Shown: piece by piece, positions 25,824-34,478 of the stretch | How positions within the stretch are numbered: the first letter of the stretch is position 1 | Layout of the letters: every line of letters starts with the position of its first letter | NCBI RefSeq assembly: GCF_001905885.1 | Contig: NZ_LIYH01000009.1 | Span: 1 to 64,000, forward strand | Length of the DNA stretch: 64,000 nucleotides | Source: Streptomyces sp. CB03234 | GTDB lineage: Bacteria; Actinomycetota; Actinomycetes; Streptomycetales; Streptomycetaceae | Reading direction: 5' to 3' | Program-made: the position numbers and the translations under genes | The notes under the pieces: generated by a model | Databases searched by the model: none | Seen by the model: the letters and a program-made list of their open reading frames with translations, nothing else | Told to the model about the DNA's origin: nothing

Positions 25824-26192
25824 ATGAGCACCGTAGAGCTCACCAAGGACAACTTCGATCAGGTGGTCACCGACAACGATTTCATCCTGATCGACTTCTG
25901 GGCTGCCTGGTGCGGACCGTGCCGTCAGTTCGCCCCGGTCTTCGAGAGCGCGTCCGAGCGCCACCCCGACCTGGTGTTCGCCAAGGTCGACACGGAGGCG
26001 CAAGCGGAGCTGGCCGCGGCCTTCGACATCCGGTCCATCCCGACGCTGATGATCGTCCGGGACAACGTCGCCGTGTTCTCCCAGCCGGGGGCGCTGCCCG
26101 AGGCGGCCCTGGAGGACCTCATCGGGCAGGCCCGCAAGCTGGACATGGACGAGGTGCGCAAGTCCATCGAGAGCGGCAAGGCCGGGGCCTGA
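25824..26192 (+). CDS. trxA: Thioredoxin
   Basis: This 122-residue cytosolic thioredoxin has the active site WAAWCGPCRQF near residues 29-39 and the cis-Pro loop IRSIPTLMI. A C-terminal extension of about 15 residues (KLDMDEVRKSIESGKAGA) is typical of some actinobacterial thioredoxins. It reduces protein disulfides, being itself reduced by thioredoxin reductase. AGAGGTAG precedes the ATG. Divergent from the flavoprotein gene. The 19-base tandem repeats begin seven bases after its stop. Confidence 0.95.
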   Translation: MSTVELTKDNFDQVVTDNDFILIDFWAAWCGPCRQFAPVFESASERHPDLVFAKVDTEAQAELAAAFDIRSIPTLMIVRDNVAVFSQPGALPEAALEDLIGQARKLDMDEVRKSIESGKAGA

Positions 26193-26198
26193 CACAGA

Positions 26199-26293
26199 CC
26201 CCTTCGGGCGGCGCAGGCCCTTTCGGGCGGCGCAAACCCCTTCGGGCGGCGCAAACCCCTTCGGGCGGCGCAAGTCCCTTCACGCGGCACAGG
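26199..26293. repeat. Five tandem copies of a 19-base unit
   Basis: The unit is CCCCTTCGGGCGGCGCAAA. Copies 1-4 differ by one or two bases and copy 5 (26275-26293) by several. The array fills the gap between the thioredoxin stop and the convergent thiolase stop. Each unit can form a small GCGC/CGGG structure, so it may serve in termination. Confidence 0.9.
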
Positions 26294-26322
26294 CGGCGGC
26301 GCCCCGGCTCGGGGCGCCGCGC

Positions 26323-27513
26323 TCAGCGCTCCAGTACCAGCGCCAGGCCCTGGCCCACGCCGATGCACAGCGCCGCGAGGCCCGTTCCTGAGCCCGCGGC
26401 CGCCAGCTGGTGGGCCACGGAACCGGCCAGGCGGGCGCCCGAGGCACCCAGCGGGTGGCCGATGGCGATGGCGCCGCCGCGCGGGTTGACCACCGCCGGG
26501 TCCAGCTCGGGCCACTCGGCGAGGCAGCCCAGCGACTGGGCGGCGAACGCCTCGTTCAGTTCGAAGGTGGTGAGGTCGGCGAAGGTGCGGCCCGCCTTGG
26601 CGAGGGCGCGCTGGACGGCCTCCACCGGTCCGAGGCCGAACAGCTGCGGCTCGATGCCGGTGACGGCGGAGGCGCGGACACGGGCGAGCGGCTCGCGCCC
26701 GCAGGCCTTCAGGCCCTCCTCGTCGACCAGCAGCAGCGCGGCGGCACCGTCGTTGAGCGGCGAGGCGTTGCCGGCCGTCACGGTGCCGGTGCCGTCGGTA
26801 CGGAAGGACGGCTTCAGCTTGGCCAGCGCCTCCATGGACGTGTTCTCACGGATGCACTCGTCGCGCGTGAGGTCCACTCCCCCGTACGGCACGACCTCAC
26901 CGTCGTACAGTCCCGCCGCCCAGGCGGCGGCGGCCTTCTGATGGCTCGTCAGGGCGAAGGCGTCCTGCTGCTCGCGGGTGATCGTGTGCTTGTCGGCGAT
27001 CAGTTCGGCACCCTCGCCGAGGGAGACGGTCCACTCGGCGGGCATCTTCGGGTTGGTCATGCGCCAGCCGAGGGTGGTCGAGTGGAGCTGCTGGTGGCCG
27101 GCGGGGAAGGCCCGCTCGGGCTTCTGGAGCACCCAGGGCGCCCGCGACATCGACTCGACGCCACCCGCGAGGACGACCGACGCGTCGCCGACGGCGATGG
27201 CCCGCGCGGCCTGGATGACGGCTTCCAGCCCTGAGCCGCACAGGCGGTTGACGGTGACACCGGGTACGGAGACGGGGAGTCCGGCGAGCAGGACGGCCAT
27301 GCGGGCCACGTCGCGGTTGTCCTCGCCGGCCCCGTTGGCGTCGCCGAAGTACACGTCGTCGAGGCGGGCGGGGTCGAGGGCGGGCGTGCGGTCCATCAGC
27401 GCCCTGACGACATGAGCGGCCAGGTCGTCCGGCCGTACGGAGGAGAGGGCACCCCCGAACCTGCCGATCGGCGTGCGGACGGCGTCGACGATGTAGACGT
27501 CGCGGATGCTCAT
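26323..27513 (-). CDS. Thiolase (acetyl-CoA C-acyltransferase, PcaF/PaaJ-like)
   Basis: The 396-residue cytosolic thiolase has the active-site Cys in TVNRLCGSGLEAV (near 90), the NEAFA motif, AIGHPLGASGAR, and the second Cys in LCIGVGQG. The segment GDANGAGEDNRDVARMAVLL is typical of 3-oxoadipyl-CoA thiolases of aromatic-acid degradation, so PcaF/PaaJ activity is likely; acetoacetyl-CoA thiolase is the alternative. GGGAGAG before ATG 27513 sets the start. No other aromatic-degradation gene is adjacent. Confidence 0.9.
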   Translation of the reverse strand: MSIRDVYIVDAVRTPIGRFGGALSSVRPDDLAAHVVRALMDRTPALDPARLDDVYFGDANGAGEDNRDVARMAVLLAGLPVSVPGVTVNRLCGSGLEAVIQAARAIAVGDASVVLAGGVESMSRAPWVLQKPERAFPAGHQQLHSTTLGWRMTNPKMPAEWTVSLGEGAELIADKHTITREQQDAFALTSHQKAAAAWAAGLYDGEVVPYGGVDLTRDECIRENTSMEALAKLKPSFRTDGTGTVTAGNASPLNDGAAALLLVDEEGLKACGREPLARVRASAVTGIEPQLFGLGPVEAVQRALAKAGRTFADLTTFELNEAFAAQSLGCLAEWPELDPAVVNPRGGAIAIGHPLGASGARLAGSVAHQLAAAGSGTGLAALCIGVGQGLALVLER

Positions 27514-27639
27514 CGGGTGCTCTCCCACCATGACCTCGACTGTTCGCCAGGTGAAGTATTCTTCATCTCCTGGCTCGCTCGAGTCTCCGCCCCCGCCCCG
27601 CCCCGTGTCAACGGATGCCCGCTCGGGGAGCGGGCGCCG

Positions 27640-27894
27640 TCACCGGATACGTGCGGACAGGCCGTAGTCGAGCTCCGCGCCGTCCACCAGCAGGGCCTCC
27701 ACGGTGCGGGTCTCGGGGTCGATGTCGGCCTCCATGCCCTCGCCCACGTAGCGGGGGTAGCCCGACGCGCCCGTCTGGCCGGTGGCCTCCACGACGGCCG
27801 AGCGGATCGCGCTCTGCGCGAGGTGCGCCGCGTCGCGCCCCTCCACGTGCTCGGGCACCAGCAGGATCTCGAAGCGCTGCGGATGTGTGCTCAT
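27640..27894 (-). CDS. 84-residue hypothetical protein
   Basis: STHPQRFEILLVPEHVEGRD begins a small acidic protein that ends ALLVDGAELDYGLSARIR. ATG 27894 follows a poor upstream region, so the start could be elsewhere. It lies between the LacI regulator and the thiolase, all on the minus strand. No family recognised. Confidence 0.65.
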   Translation of the reverse strand: MSTHPQRFEILLVPEHVEGRDAAHLAQSAIRSAVVEATGQTGASGYPRYVGEGMEADIDPETRTVEALLVDGAELDYGLSARIR

Positions 27895-27941
27895 GCAGGC
27901 GACGCTAGAGACGTTCCGCGCGCTACGCACCTCAGGTGGAC

Positions 27942-28979
27942 TCAGGTGGATTCGCGGTGGATCGCGCGGGCGCCCATCAGGTCGTGCCCCTCAGGCGTAC
28001 GGCCGGGATCGGCGACCGCCCGGTCGACCAGCTCGGCCAGGTGCTGGCCGGTCTCCATGTCGATCCGGACCGTGCTCAGCCGGGGCCGCAGCAGCCTGCC
28101 GAGCAGCAGGTCGTCGGCGCCCATGACGGCCGTGTCGCCCGGGACGGAGACCCCCGCGTCCTGCAGGGCGCGCATCAGGAGCATCGCGTACTCGTCGTTG
28201 TACCCGAAGACGGCGTCCAGGCCCAGGTCGGGCCAGCGGGCGGCGAGGGCCGCGGCCGACTCCTCCGTATAGGCCAGGGACAGCGGTACGACCTCGGCGC
28301 CCGTGCGCGCCGCCGCGCGGCGCACCCCGTCGAGGCGGGGCCCGGAGAACAGTTCCAGGCCGGTCTCCTCGGGTACGACCACACCGATGCGCCGGTAGCC
28401 GCGCTCCAGCAGGTGGGCGCCCGCGCAGGCGCCCACCCGGCTCTGGTCCATGGCCAGGGCGTGGGCGCCCTCGACGGGCCGTGGACCGAGCGTGATGACC
28501 GCCCTGGCGCCGGACCGCTTGAGGACCTCGACGCCCTGCGGGGTGAGCGCCACCTCGCCGAGCGACACGACGGCGACGGGACGCAGCTCCGCCCAGGCAC
28601 GGGCCGCCTCGTCGCCGTCCAGGCCCATGCTGCCGTACTGCACGACCGTGTAGTCGAGGCGGCGCAGCGCCCACTGCAGCTCGTTGAGGAAGTGACCGTA
28701 GAGCGGGCCGACGGGGATGTGCGCGGTGGGCAGCAGCACGATCCGGGTGTGGCCGGCGCGCAGGCTCCGGGCGGCGGCGTGCGGGACGTAACCCAGTTCC
28801 TCGGCGGCCTGCCGGACGCGGAGGCGGGTCGGTTCGCTGATCCGTACGGCCGAGGTGTTGTTGAGCACGTACGAGACGGTGGCCCGGGAGACACCGGCCA
28901 GCCGCGCGACATCGGCGCTGGTCGGCACCGGGCGTGGGGCCGGAGGCCCGGCGGACGGCCGGGGAGGTGTCTGGGTCAT
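27942..28979 (-). CDS. LacI-family transcriptional regulator
   Basis: The 345-residue repressor has an N-terminal helix-turn-helix and hinge (SADVARLAGVSRATVSYVLN, TRLRVRQAAEELGYVPHAAA) and a periplasmic-binding-protein-like sensor domain (GYNDEYAMLLMRALQDAGVS; VMGADDLLLGRLLRPRLSTV). It presumably controls a sugar-use operon, but no sugar genes are next to it. Start taken at ATG 28979; an ATG 12 bases upstream is also possible. The short Pro-rich N-terminal lead is common in Streptomyces members. Confidence 0.92.
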   Translation of the reverse strand: MTQTPPRPSAGPPAPRPVPTSADVARLAGVSRATVSYVLNNTSAVRISEPTRLRVRQAAEELGYVPHAAARSLRAGHTRIVLLPTAHIPVGPLYGHFLNELQWALRRLDYTVVQYGSMGLDGDEAARAWAELRPVAVVSLGEVALTPQGVEVLKRSGARAVITLGPRPVEGAHALAMDQSRVGACAGAHLLERGYRRIGVVVPEETGLELFSGPRLDGVRRAAARTGAEVVPLSLAYTEESAAALAARWPDLGLDAVFGYNDEYAMLLMRALQDAGVSVPGDTAVMGADDLLLGRLLRPRLSTVRIDMETGQHLAELVDRAVADPGRTPEGHDLMGARAIHREST

Positions 28980-29111
28980 CGCTCTCGGCATCTTTCCAGA
29001 CCGGCCCCCGCGCGGGTCCGGCGGATGGCCGGAAAGGGGTGTCGCCCGGTCCTCCACCTCTTACCGCGCGGCCACGGTGGCGGCGTCGGAGCGGTGGACC
29101 GGCCGCCCCGG

Positions 29112-29992
29112 TCACGCCGTCGTGACCGCCGCGAAGGTGTCGCGGAACGCGCCGAGGGTCGTCGCCCCGCGCGTACGGTCCAGGACCGCGAAGACGACCT
29201 CCTCGAAGTGCCGGGCGAACCGGCCCTCCCCGGTCAGCAGTGTCCGGAACGCGGCCGCCACCTGTCCGGGGTCGTTGCGGAAGACCCCGCAGCCCCACGC
29301 GCCCAGCACCAGGCGCCGGTAGCCGCACGCCGCCGCCGTTTCCAGCACGCGTTCCGCGCGCGAGGCGAGCGCGGCCGGGATGCGTCCGGCGTCCTCGGGC
29401 GTACGGCTGGTGATCACCCCGGCGTTGGGTGCGGGTGAGGTGAGGAATCCCACCTGGTACGGGGAGTTGAGCAGCCGTCCCCGGTCGTCGCGGAAGACCG
29501 GCACGCCGGCTGGGGGTACCTGCCATGCCGAAGGCTATGGGGGAGGATGACCCGGTCGGTGTAGAAGGGGCTGCGTTCGGCGCGGTGGTGGTCGTAGAAC
29601 TCCGGGACGCGCAGGAGCGTGGCGTACAGCGCCGAGGCGCGGCACAGGTCCTCCTCCTGCGCCTGTGCGCCGTTCAGGTAGCCGCCGCCGGGGTTGCGGG
29701 CGGAGGAGAAGTTGAGGACGGCGACGGGCCCGGGGCCCGCCTCGGTGAGCCGCCTCGCCGCCTCCAGGCTGGACTCGGCCGTGACCTCGAAGCAGGTGGT
29801 CCGGTCGGTGTCCGGGGTCACCGGGACCGGCCCCGGGCCGTACATCGCGGTCCCTTCCAGGGAGGCGGTGACCTCGGGGCCTATGGAGACCGGCCGGCCG
29901 TCGGGGGCCTGGTACCGGCCCACGGCGACGATCTCCTCGGTGTCCTTCGCGATCCCTCGCAGACGTGCACTCATACCCGGCATGGTCGACAA
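29112..29992 (-). pseudogene. TIGR02452-type macrodomain/PARG-like gene, interrupted
   Basis: The 5' part (from 29992) reads LRGIAKDTEEIVAVGRYQAP, TTCFEVTAESSLEAARRL, VAVLNFSSARNPGGGYLNGA and QEEDLCRASALYATL...FYTDRVI, the catalytic loop of the bacterial PARG-like macrodomain family. Then a short palindromic insert throws the frame. The 3' part continues as GVPVFRDDRGRLL, FLTSPAPNAGVI and LVLGAWGCGVFRNDPGQVA to the stop at 29112. Without the insert, the two parts would be one protein of about 280 residues that removes ADP-ribose from proteins or nucleic acids. As it stands, the enzyme is broken. Confidence 0.8.
29510..29546. repeat. Palindromic mini-repeat inserted in the macrodomain gene
   Basis: About 37 bases with ends CTGGGGGTACC and ATGGGGGAGG and an inner hairpin (CCATGCCGAAGGCTATGG). 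It resembles the short GGGGGTACC/CTCCCCC palindromes that I recall as common between Streptomyces genes. It contributes the extra bases that shift the frame. Confidence 0.6.
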
Positions 29993-30110
29993 TCATTCAA
30001 GCGTGCGGCAACCGGATTTCCGTCCCTGAGGGCACTCTTGTGCGATCACGGACCGGTGGCTTAGGTGGGACGGAACGCCTTTGGACAGGCTTTCGACAGG
30101 AGGAGCCCGT

Positions 30111-31421
30111 ATGCCACTGAGCGACATGCCGGACAGCGGCGGTCCGCTCGCCGAGGACGAGGCCGAGGACCTGCTGCGCTGCATCTGTTTCAAGACCGGC
30201 CCCCCGCGCACGGTCGGGGTCGAACTGGAGTGGTTCGTCCATGACCTGCACATCCCGCAACTCCCCGTCACCCCCGACCGGCTCCGTACCGCATTCGACG
30301 GATTGCGGAGCCTGCCGCTGACGTCGGCACTCACCTTCGAACCCGGCGGGCAGCTGGAGCTCAGCTCGCCGCCCGCCGCGTCCCTCATGGAATGCGTCAC
30401 CACCGTCTCGGCCGATCTGGCGGCCGTACGGACCGCGTTGGGCGCCCTGGGTCTCACCCTCACCGGCGCGGGTACCGATCCCTGGTACCCGCCTCGCGAC
30501 CGGCTGCTCTCCGCACCGCGCTACGACGCGATGGAGAGGTACCTGGACCGTACGGGTCCGGCCGGGCGCGCCATGATGCGTGACTCCGCCTCCGTCCAGG
30601 TCTGCCTCGACGCCGGGCACGAGGAGCCCGGACCGCTGGGCTTCGAGCGGCGCTGGCGGCTGGCCCACCTGCTGGGCCCCGTCCTGGTCGCCGCGTTCGC
30701 CAACTCCCCCACCCTGCACGGCAAACCGTCCGGTCTGCGGTCCACCCGGCAGGGGCTGTGGGCGGACCTGGACCCGGTACGGGGCGTGGCGCCGGACATC
30801 GGGCGGGAGCCGCGCGCCGCGTGGGCGGCGCATGTGCTGGACGCGCCGGTGATGTGCGTCCGGGGCGGGGACGGACCATGGGCGGTGCCCGAGGCGCTGA
30901 CCTTACGGGAGTGGCTGCGGTACGGGGAGCCGAGGCCCGCCACCCGGGCGGATCTCGACTACCACCTGACCACGCTGTTCCCGCCCGTCCGGCCGCGCGG
31001 GCACCTGGAGCTGCGCATGATCGACGCCCAGCCGGGCGAGGACGGCTGGATCGTGCCGCTGGCCGTCACGGCGGCGCTGTTCGACGACCCGGAGGCGGCC
31101 GAGGCCGCGTACCGCGTGGTCGGGCCCCTGGCGGCATCGGCCACCTCTGCCGCGCCACCACGCGACGCGCTGTGGCGCGGCGCATCGCGCGACGGTCTGA
31201 CCGCGCCCGCGCTGCACGAGGCCGCCGTCGCCTGTTTCGCGCTCGCGCTGGAGGCGCTGCCCCGGAGGGGCGCCACCACCGCCGTCCTGGACGCGGTCGC
31301 CGCGTTCCACGAGCGCCATGTCGTACGGGGCCGGTGCCCCGCCGACGACCAGTTCACCCCCGAGACCGTGACCGAGACCGCGACCGGAACCGGGACACCC
31401 GGGAAGGACAGCCGTACATGA
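30111..31421 (+). CDS. egtA: Glutamate-cysteine ligase EgtA
   Basis: The 436-residue protein makes gamma-glutamylcysteine, the sulfur donor for ergothioneine. It has the GCS2-like ATP-grasp-type fold with TVGVELEWFVHD (substrate Glu/Mg), FEPGGQLELSSPP, YPPRDRLLSAPRYDAMERYL, DSASVQVCLDAG and HLELRMIDAQPGEDGW. AGGAGG lies seven bases before ATG 30111; an in-frame ATG 30 bases earlier lacks this spacing. First gene of egtABCD, with its stop overlapping the egtB start (ATGA). Confidence 0.93.
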   Translation: MPLSDMPDSGGPLAEDEAEDLLRCICFKTGPPRTVGVELEWFVHDLHIPQLPVTPDRLRTAFDGLRSLPLTSALTFEPGGQLELSSPPAASLMECVTTVSADLAAVRTALGALGLTLTGAGTDPWYPPRDRLLSAPRYDAMERYLDRTGPAGRAMMRDSASVQVCLDAGHEEPGPLGFERRWRLAHLLGPVLVAAFANSPTLHGKPSGLRSTRQGLWADLDPVRGVAPDIGREPRAAWAAHVLDAPVMCVRGGDGPWAVPEALTLREWLRYGEPRPATRADLDYHLTTLFPPVRPRGHLELRMIDAQPGEDGWIVPLAVTAALFDDPEAAEAAYRVVGPLAASATSAAPPRDALWRGASRDGLTAPALHEAAVACFALALEALPRRGATTAVLDAVAAFHERHVVRGRCPADDQFTPETVTETATGTGTPGKDSRT

Positions 31422-32722
31422 CGGACCCCGAGAAGCTCAGGCGGCAGGCGCTGGACGCGCTGACCACCGCCCGGGCCCGCACCGCCCTGCTCACGAGCTG
31501 TGTCGACGACGGTGAACTGACCGCCCAGCACTCGCCGTTGATGTCCCCGCTGGTGTGGGACCTGGCCCACATCTCCAACCAGGAGGAGCAGTGGCTCTGG
31601 CGCGCCGTGGCGGGGCGTGAGGCGCTGCGCCCCGAGATCGACTCGGTCTACGACGCGTTCGAGCACCCCCGGGCCACCCGGCCCACGCTGCCGCTGCTGG
31701 CGCCCGCCGAGGCGCGTGCGTACGCCTCCGACGTACGCGACCGGGTCCTCGACGTGCTGGAGCGCACCCCGCTGGAGGGCGGCCGGCCGCTGGTCGACGC
31801 GGCGTTCGCCTTCGGGATGGTCGCCCAGCACGAGCAGCAGCACGACGAGACGATGCTGATCACGCATCAGCTGCGGCGCGGTCCCGCCGCGCTGGACGCC
31901 CCGGAGCCGCCGCCGGGACCGGGCACGGCGGGTCTGCCCGCAGAAGTGCGGGTGCCGGGCGGGCCGTTCACCATGGGCACCTCGGCCGAGCCCTGGGCGC
32001 TGGACAACGAAAGGCCGGCGCACGCGCGCGTGGTGCCGGAATTCTTCATCGACACGGTGCCCGTCACCAACGGCGCGTACATGGCCTTCATCGCCGACGG
32101 CGGCTACCGCGACGAGCGCTGGTGGGCGCCGGAGGGCTGGGCGCAGATCCGGGAGCACGGCATCGGAGCGCCGCTGTTCTGGCGCCGGGAGGGCGGGCAG
32201 TGGCTGCGGCGCCGGTTCGGTGTGGTGGAGCCGGTGCCGGAGCAGGAGCCGGTGCTGCACGTCAGCTGGTACGAGGCCGATGCCTACGCCCGCTGGGCGG
32301 GGCGCCGGCTGCCGACCGAGGAGGAGTGGGAGAAGGCCGCCCGCCACGACCCGGTCTCCGGCCGCTCGCTGCGCTACCCGTGGGGCGACGACGACCCGAC
32401 GCCCGAGCACGCCAATCTGGGCCAGCGCCATCTGCGTCCGGCGGCCACCGGAAGCTACCCGGCCGGGCAGTCCCCGTTCGGCGTGCGGCAGTTGATCGGC
32501 GACGTGTGGGAGTGGACGTCGAGCGACTTCCTCCCGTACCCCGGTTTCGTCGCGTTCCCGTACAAGGAGTACTCGGAGGTGTTCTTCGGACCGGCGCACA
32601 AGGTGCTGCGCGGCGGTTCGTTCGCCGTCGACCCGGTGGCGTGCCGGGGGACGTTCCGCAACTGGGACCTGCCGGTGCGGCGGCAGATCTTCTCCGGGTT
32701 CCGCACCGCGAGGGACGCCTGA
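31418..32722 (+). CDS. egtB: Ergothioneine sulfoxide synthase EgtB
   Basis: The 434-residue non-haem iron enzyme joins hercynine and gamma-glutamylcysteine using O2. An N-terminal DinB-like domain carries the iron ligands (WDLAHISNQEEQWLW; GMVAQHEQQHDETML gives the HxxxH). A C-terminal FGE-sulfatase-like domain follows (VRVPGGPFTMGTSAE, PVTNGAYMAF, RRLPTEEEWEKAARHDP, GDVWEWTSSDF, VLRGGSFA). The start overlaps the egtA stop by four bases. Confidence 0.95.
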   Translation: MTDPEKLRRQALDALTTARARTALLTSCVDDGELTAQHSPLMSPLVWDLAHISNQEEQWLWRAVAGREALRPEIDSVYDAFEHPRATRPTLPLLAPAEARAYASDVRDRVLDVLERTPLEGGRPLVDAAFAFGMVAQHEQQHDETMLITHQLRRGPAALDAPEPPPGPGTAGLPAEVRVPGGPFTMGTSAEPWALDNERPAHARVVPEFFIDTVPVTNGAYMAFIADGGYRDERWWAPEGWAQIREHGIGAPLFWRREGGQWLRRRFGVVEPVPEQEPVLHVSWYEADAYARWAGRRLPTEEEWEKAARHDPVSGRSLRYPWGDDDPTPEHANLGQRHLRPAATGSYPAGQSPFGVRQLIGDVWEWTSSDFLPYPGFVAFPYKEYSEVFFGPAHKVLRGGSFAVDPVACRGTFRNWDLPVRRQIFSGFRTARDA

Positions 32723-33516
32723 TGTGCCGCCATATCGCCTACGTGGGCCCGGCGGTGCCACTCGGTGAGGTGCTGGTGGAGCCGCCACACGCCCTGTACC
32801 GGCAGTCCTGGGAGCCGAGGCGTCAGCGGTACGGGACGGTGAACGCGGACGGCTTCGGCGTCGGCTGGTACGCGGACGGGGCCGGAGTCGGGGACAGGCA
32901 CGGGGACGGGGAGCGCGATCCCGTACCGGCCCGTTACCGGCGCGCCGGGCCCATCTGGGCCGATCTGTCGTTCGCCGACCTGGCCCGGGTGGTGCGCACC
33001 GGGGCCCTGCTGGCCGCCGTCCGGGACGCCACGCTGTCCGGTGCCGACGCGGAGGCGGCCGCCGCGCCGTACGCCGCCGGGCCGTGGCTGTTCAGCCACA
33101 ACGGCGCGGTCAAGGGCTGGCCCGGCTCGCTGGGGCGGCTGGCGGCGCGGCTGCCCGCCGAGGAGGTGCTGTCGCTGGAGGCCCGAAACGACTCGGCCCT
33201 CGTCTGGGCGCTGGTCCTGCACCGCCTGCGGGACGGCGACGAGCCGGCGCAGGCGCTGGCCGAGGCGGTGTACGAGGTCGCCGACGCGGCTCCGGGTTCG
33301 CGGCTGAACCTGCTTCTCACCGATGGCGAGACCATCTGCGCGACCGCCTGGGGCGACACCCTGTGGTACCTGGCCGAGCCCGCCCGGCACCGCACGGTCG
33401 TGGCCTCGGAGCCGTACGACGACGATCCGGGCTGGCGAGAGGTCCCCGACCGCACGGTCCTCGCCGCGACCCGTTCCGATGTTCTTCTGACCCCGCTCAA
33501 GGAGCCCGCCGCGTGA
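32722..33516 (+). CDS. egtC: Gamma-glutamyl hercynylcysteine sulfoxide amidohydrolase EgtC
   Basis: The 264-residue class II glutamine amidotransferase has the catalytic Cys2 exposed after Met removal (MCRHIAYVGP). It also has NADGFGVGWYADG, FSHNGAVKGWPGSL and ARNDSALVWALVL. It removes the glutamyl group from the EgtB product. Its ATG shares one base with the egtB stop (TGATG), and its stop overlaps the egtD start as GTGA. Confidence 0.94.
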   Translation: MCRHIAYVGPAVPLGEVLVEPPHALYRQSWEPRRQRYGTVNADGFGVGWYADGAGVGDRHGDGERDPVPARYRRAGPIWADLSFADLARVVRTGALLAAVRDATLSGADAEAAAAPYAAGPWLFSHNGAVKGWPGSLGRLAARLPAEEVLSLEARNDSALVWALVLHRLRDGDEPAQALAEAVYEVADAAPGSRLNLLLTDGETICATAWGDTLWYLAEPARHRTVVASEPYDDDPGWREVPDRTVLAATRSDVLLTPLKEPAA

Positions 33517-34478
33517 GCCCGTTCCTGCTGACCCGCACCCTGCCCGAGGACGCCACCGGCGCCGATCTGCGCGCCGACGTCCTGCACGGCCTGACCCGTA
33601 CGCCGAAGGACCTGCCGCCGAAGTGGTTCTACGACGCACGGGGCAGCGAACTGTTCGAGGAGATCACCCGGCTGCCCGAGTACTACCCGACCCGGGCGGA
33701 GCGGGAGATCCTGGTCGCCCGGGCGGCGGAGATCGCCCGGGTCACGCGGGCCCGCACCCTGGTGGAGCTGGGCTCGGGCTCGTCGGAGAAGACCCGTCAT
33801 CTGATCGACGCGCTGCTGCCGGGGCTGGAGAGCTATGTTCCGGTGGACGTCAGCGAGAGCGCGCTGCGCGGTGCGGCGGAGGCGCTGACCGGCGAGCACC
33901 CCGGGCTGCAGGTCCACGCGCTGATCGCCGACTTCACCCGGGGCCTGGCCCTGCCGGGCACGCCGGGGCCCCGGCTGGTCGCCTTCCTGGGCGGCACGAT
34001 CGGCAATCTGCTGCCCGAGCAGCGGAAGCTGTTCCTGCGGTCCGTGCGGTCGCTGCTCTCGCCCGGCGACGCGCTGCTGCTGGGCACGGACCTGGTGAAG
34101 GACGAGGAGACGCTGGTCGCGGCGTACGACGACGCGGCGGGCGTGACGGCCGAGTTCAACAAGAACGTGCTGGCCGTGCTGGCGCGCGAGCTGGGCGCGG
34201 ACGCCGATCCGGCCGACTTCGACCATGTCGCGGTGTGGGACCGGGACAGGGAGTGGATCGAGATGCGGCTGCGGGCCCGCCAGGCGCTGACCGTGAAGAT
34301 CCCGGAGCTGGACCTGGCGGTCACCTTCGAGGCCGGGGAGGAGATGCGTACGGAGGTGTCGGCGAAGTTCCGTCAGGAGGGGGTGCGCAGCGAACTGGCG
34401 CGGTCCGGGATGGAGTTGGCGCACTGGTGGACGGATGAGGAGGGGCGGTTCGCGCTGTCGCTGGCGACGGCGGTCTGA
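33513..34478 (+). CDS. egtD: Histidine N-alpha-methyltransferase EgtD
   Basis: The 321-residue SAM enzyme converts histidine to hercynine, the first committed step of ergothioneine synthesis. Motifs: PPKWFYDARGSELFEEIT, EYYPTRAEREIL, LVELGSGSSEKTRHLIDAL (SAM loop), YVPVDVSESAL, FLGGTIGNLLP and FNKNVLAVL. GTG start overlaps egtC. Its last 106 bases overlap the convergent acyltransferase gene. No EgtE lyase is found nearby, so the last step must use an enzyme encoded elsewhere. Confidence 0.95.
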   Translation: MSPFLLTRTLPEDATGADLRADVLHGLTRTPKDLPPKWFYDARGSELFEEITRLPEYYPTRAEREILVARAAEIARVTRARTLVELGSGSSEKTRHLIDALLPGLESYVPVDVSESALRGAAEALTGEHPGLQVHALIADFTRGLALPGTPGPRLVAFLGGTIGNLLPEQRKLFLRSVRSLLSPGDALLLGTDLVKDEETLVAAYDDAAGVTAEFNKNVLAVLARELGADADPADFDHVAVWDRDREWIEMRLRARQALTVKIPELDLAVTFEAGEEMRTEVSAKFRQEGVRSELARSGMELAHWWTDEEGRFALSLATAV

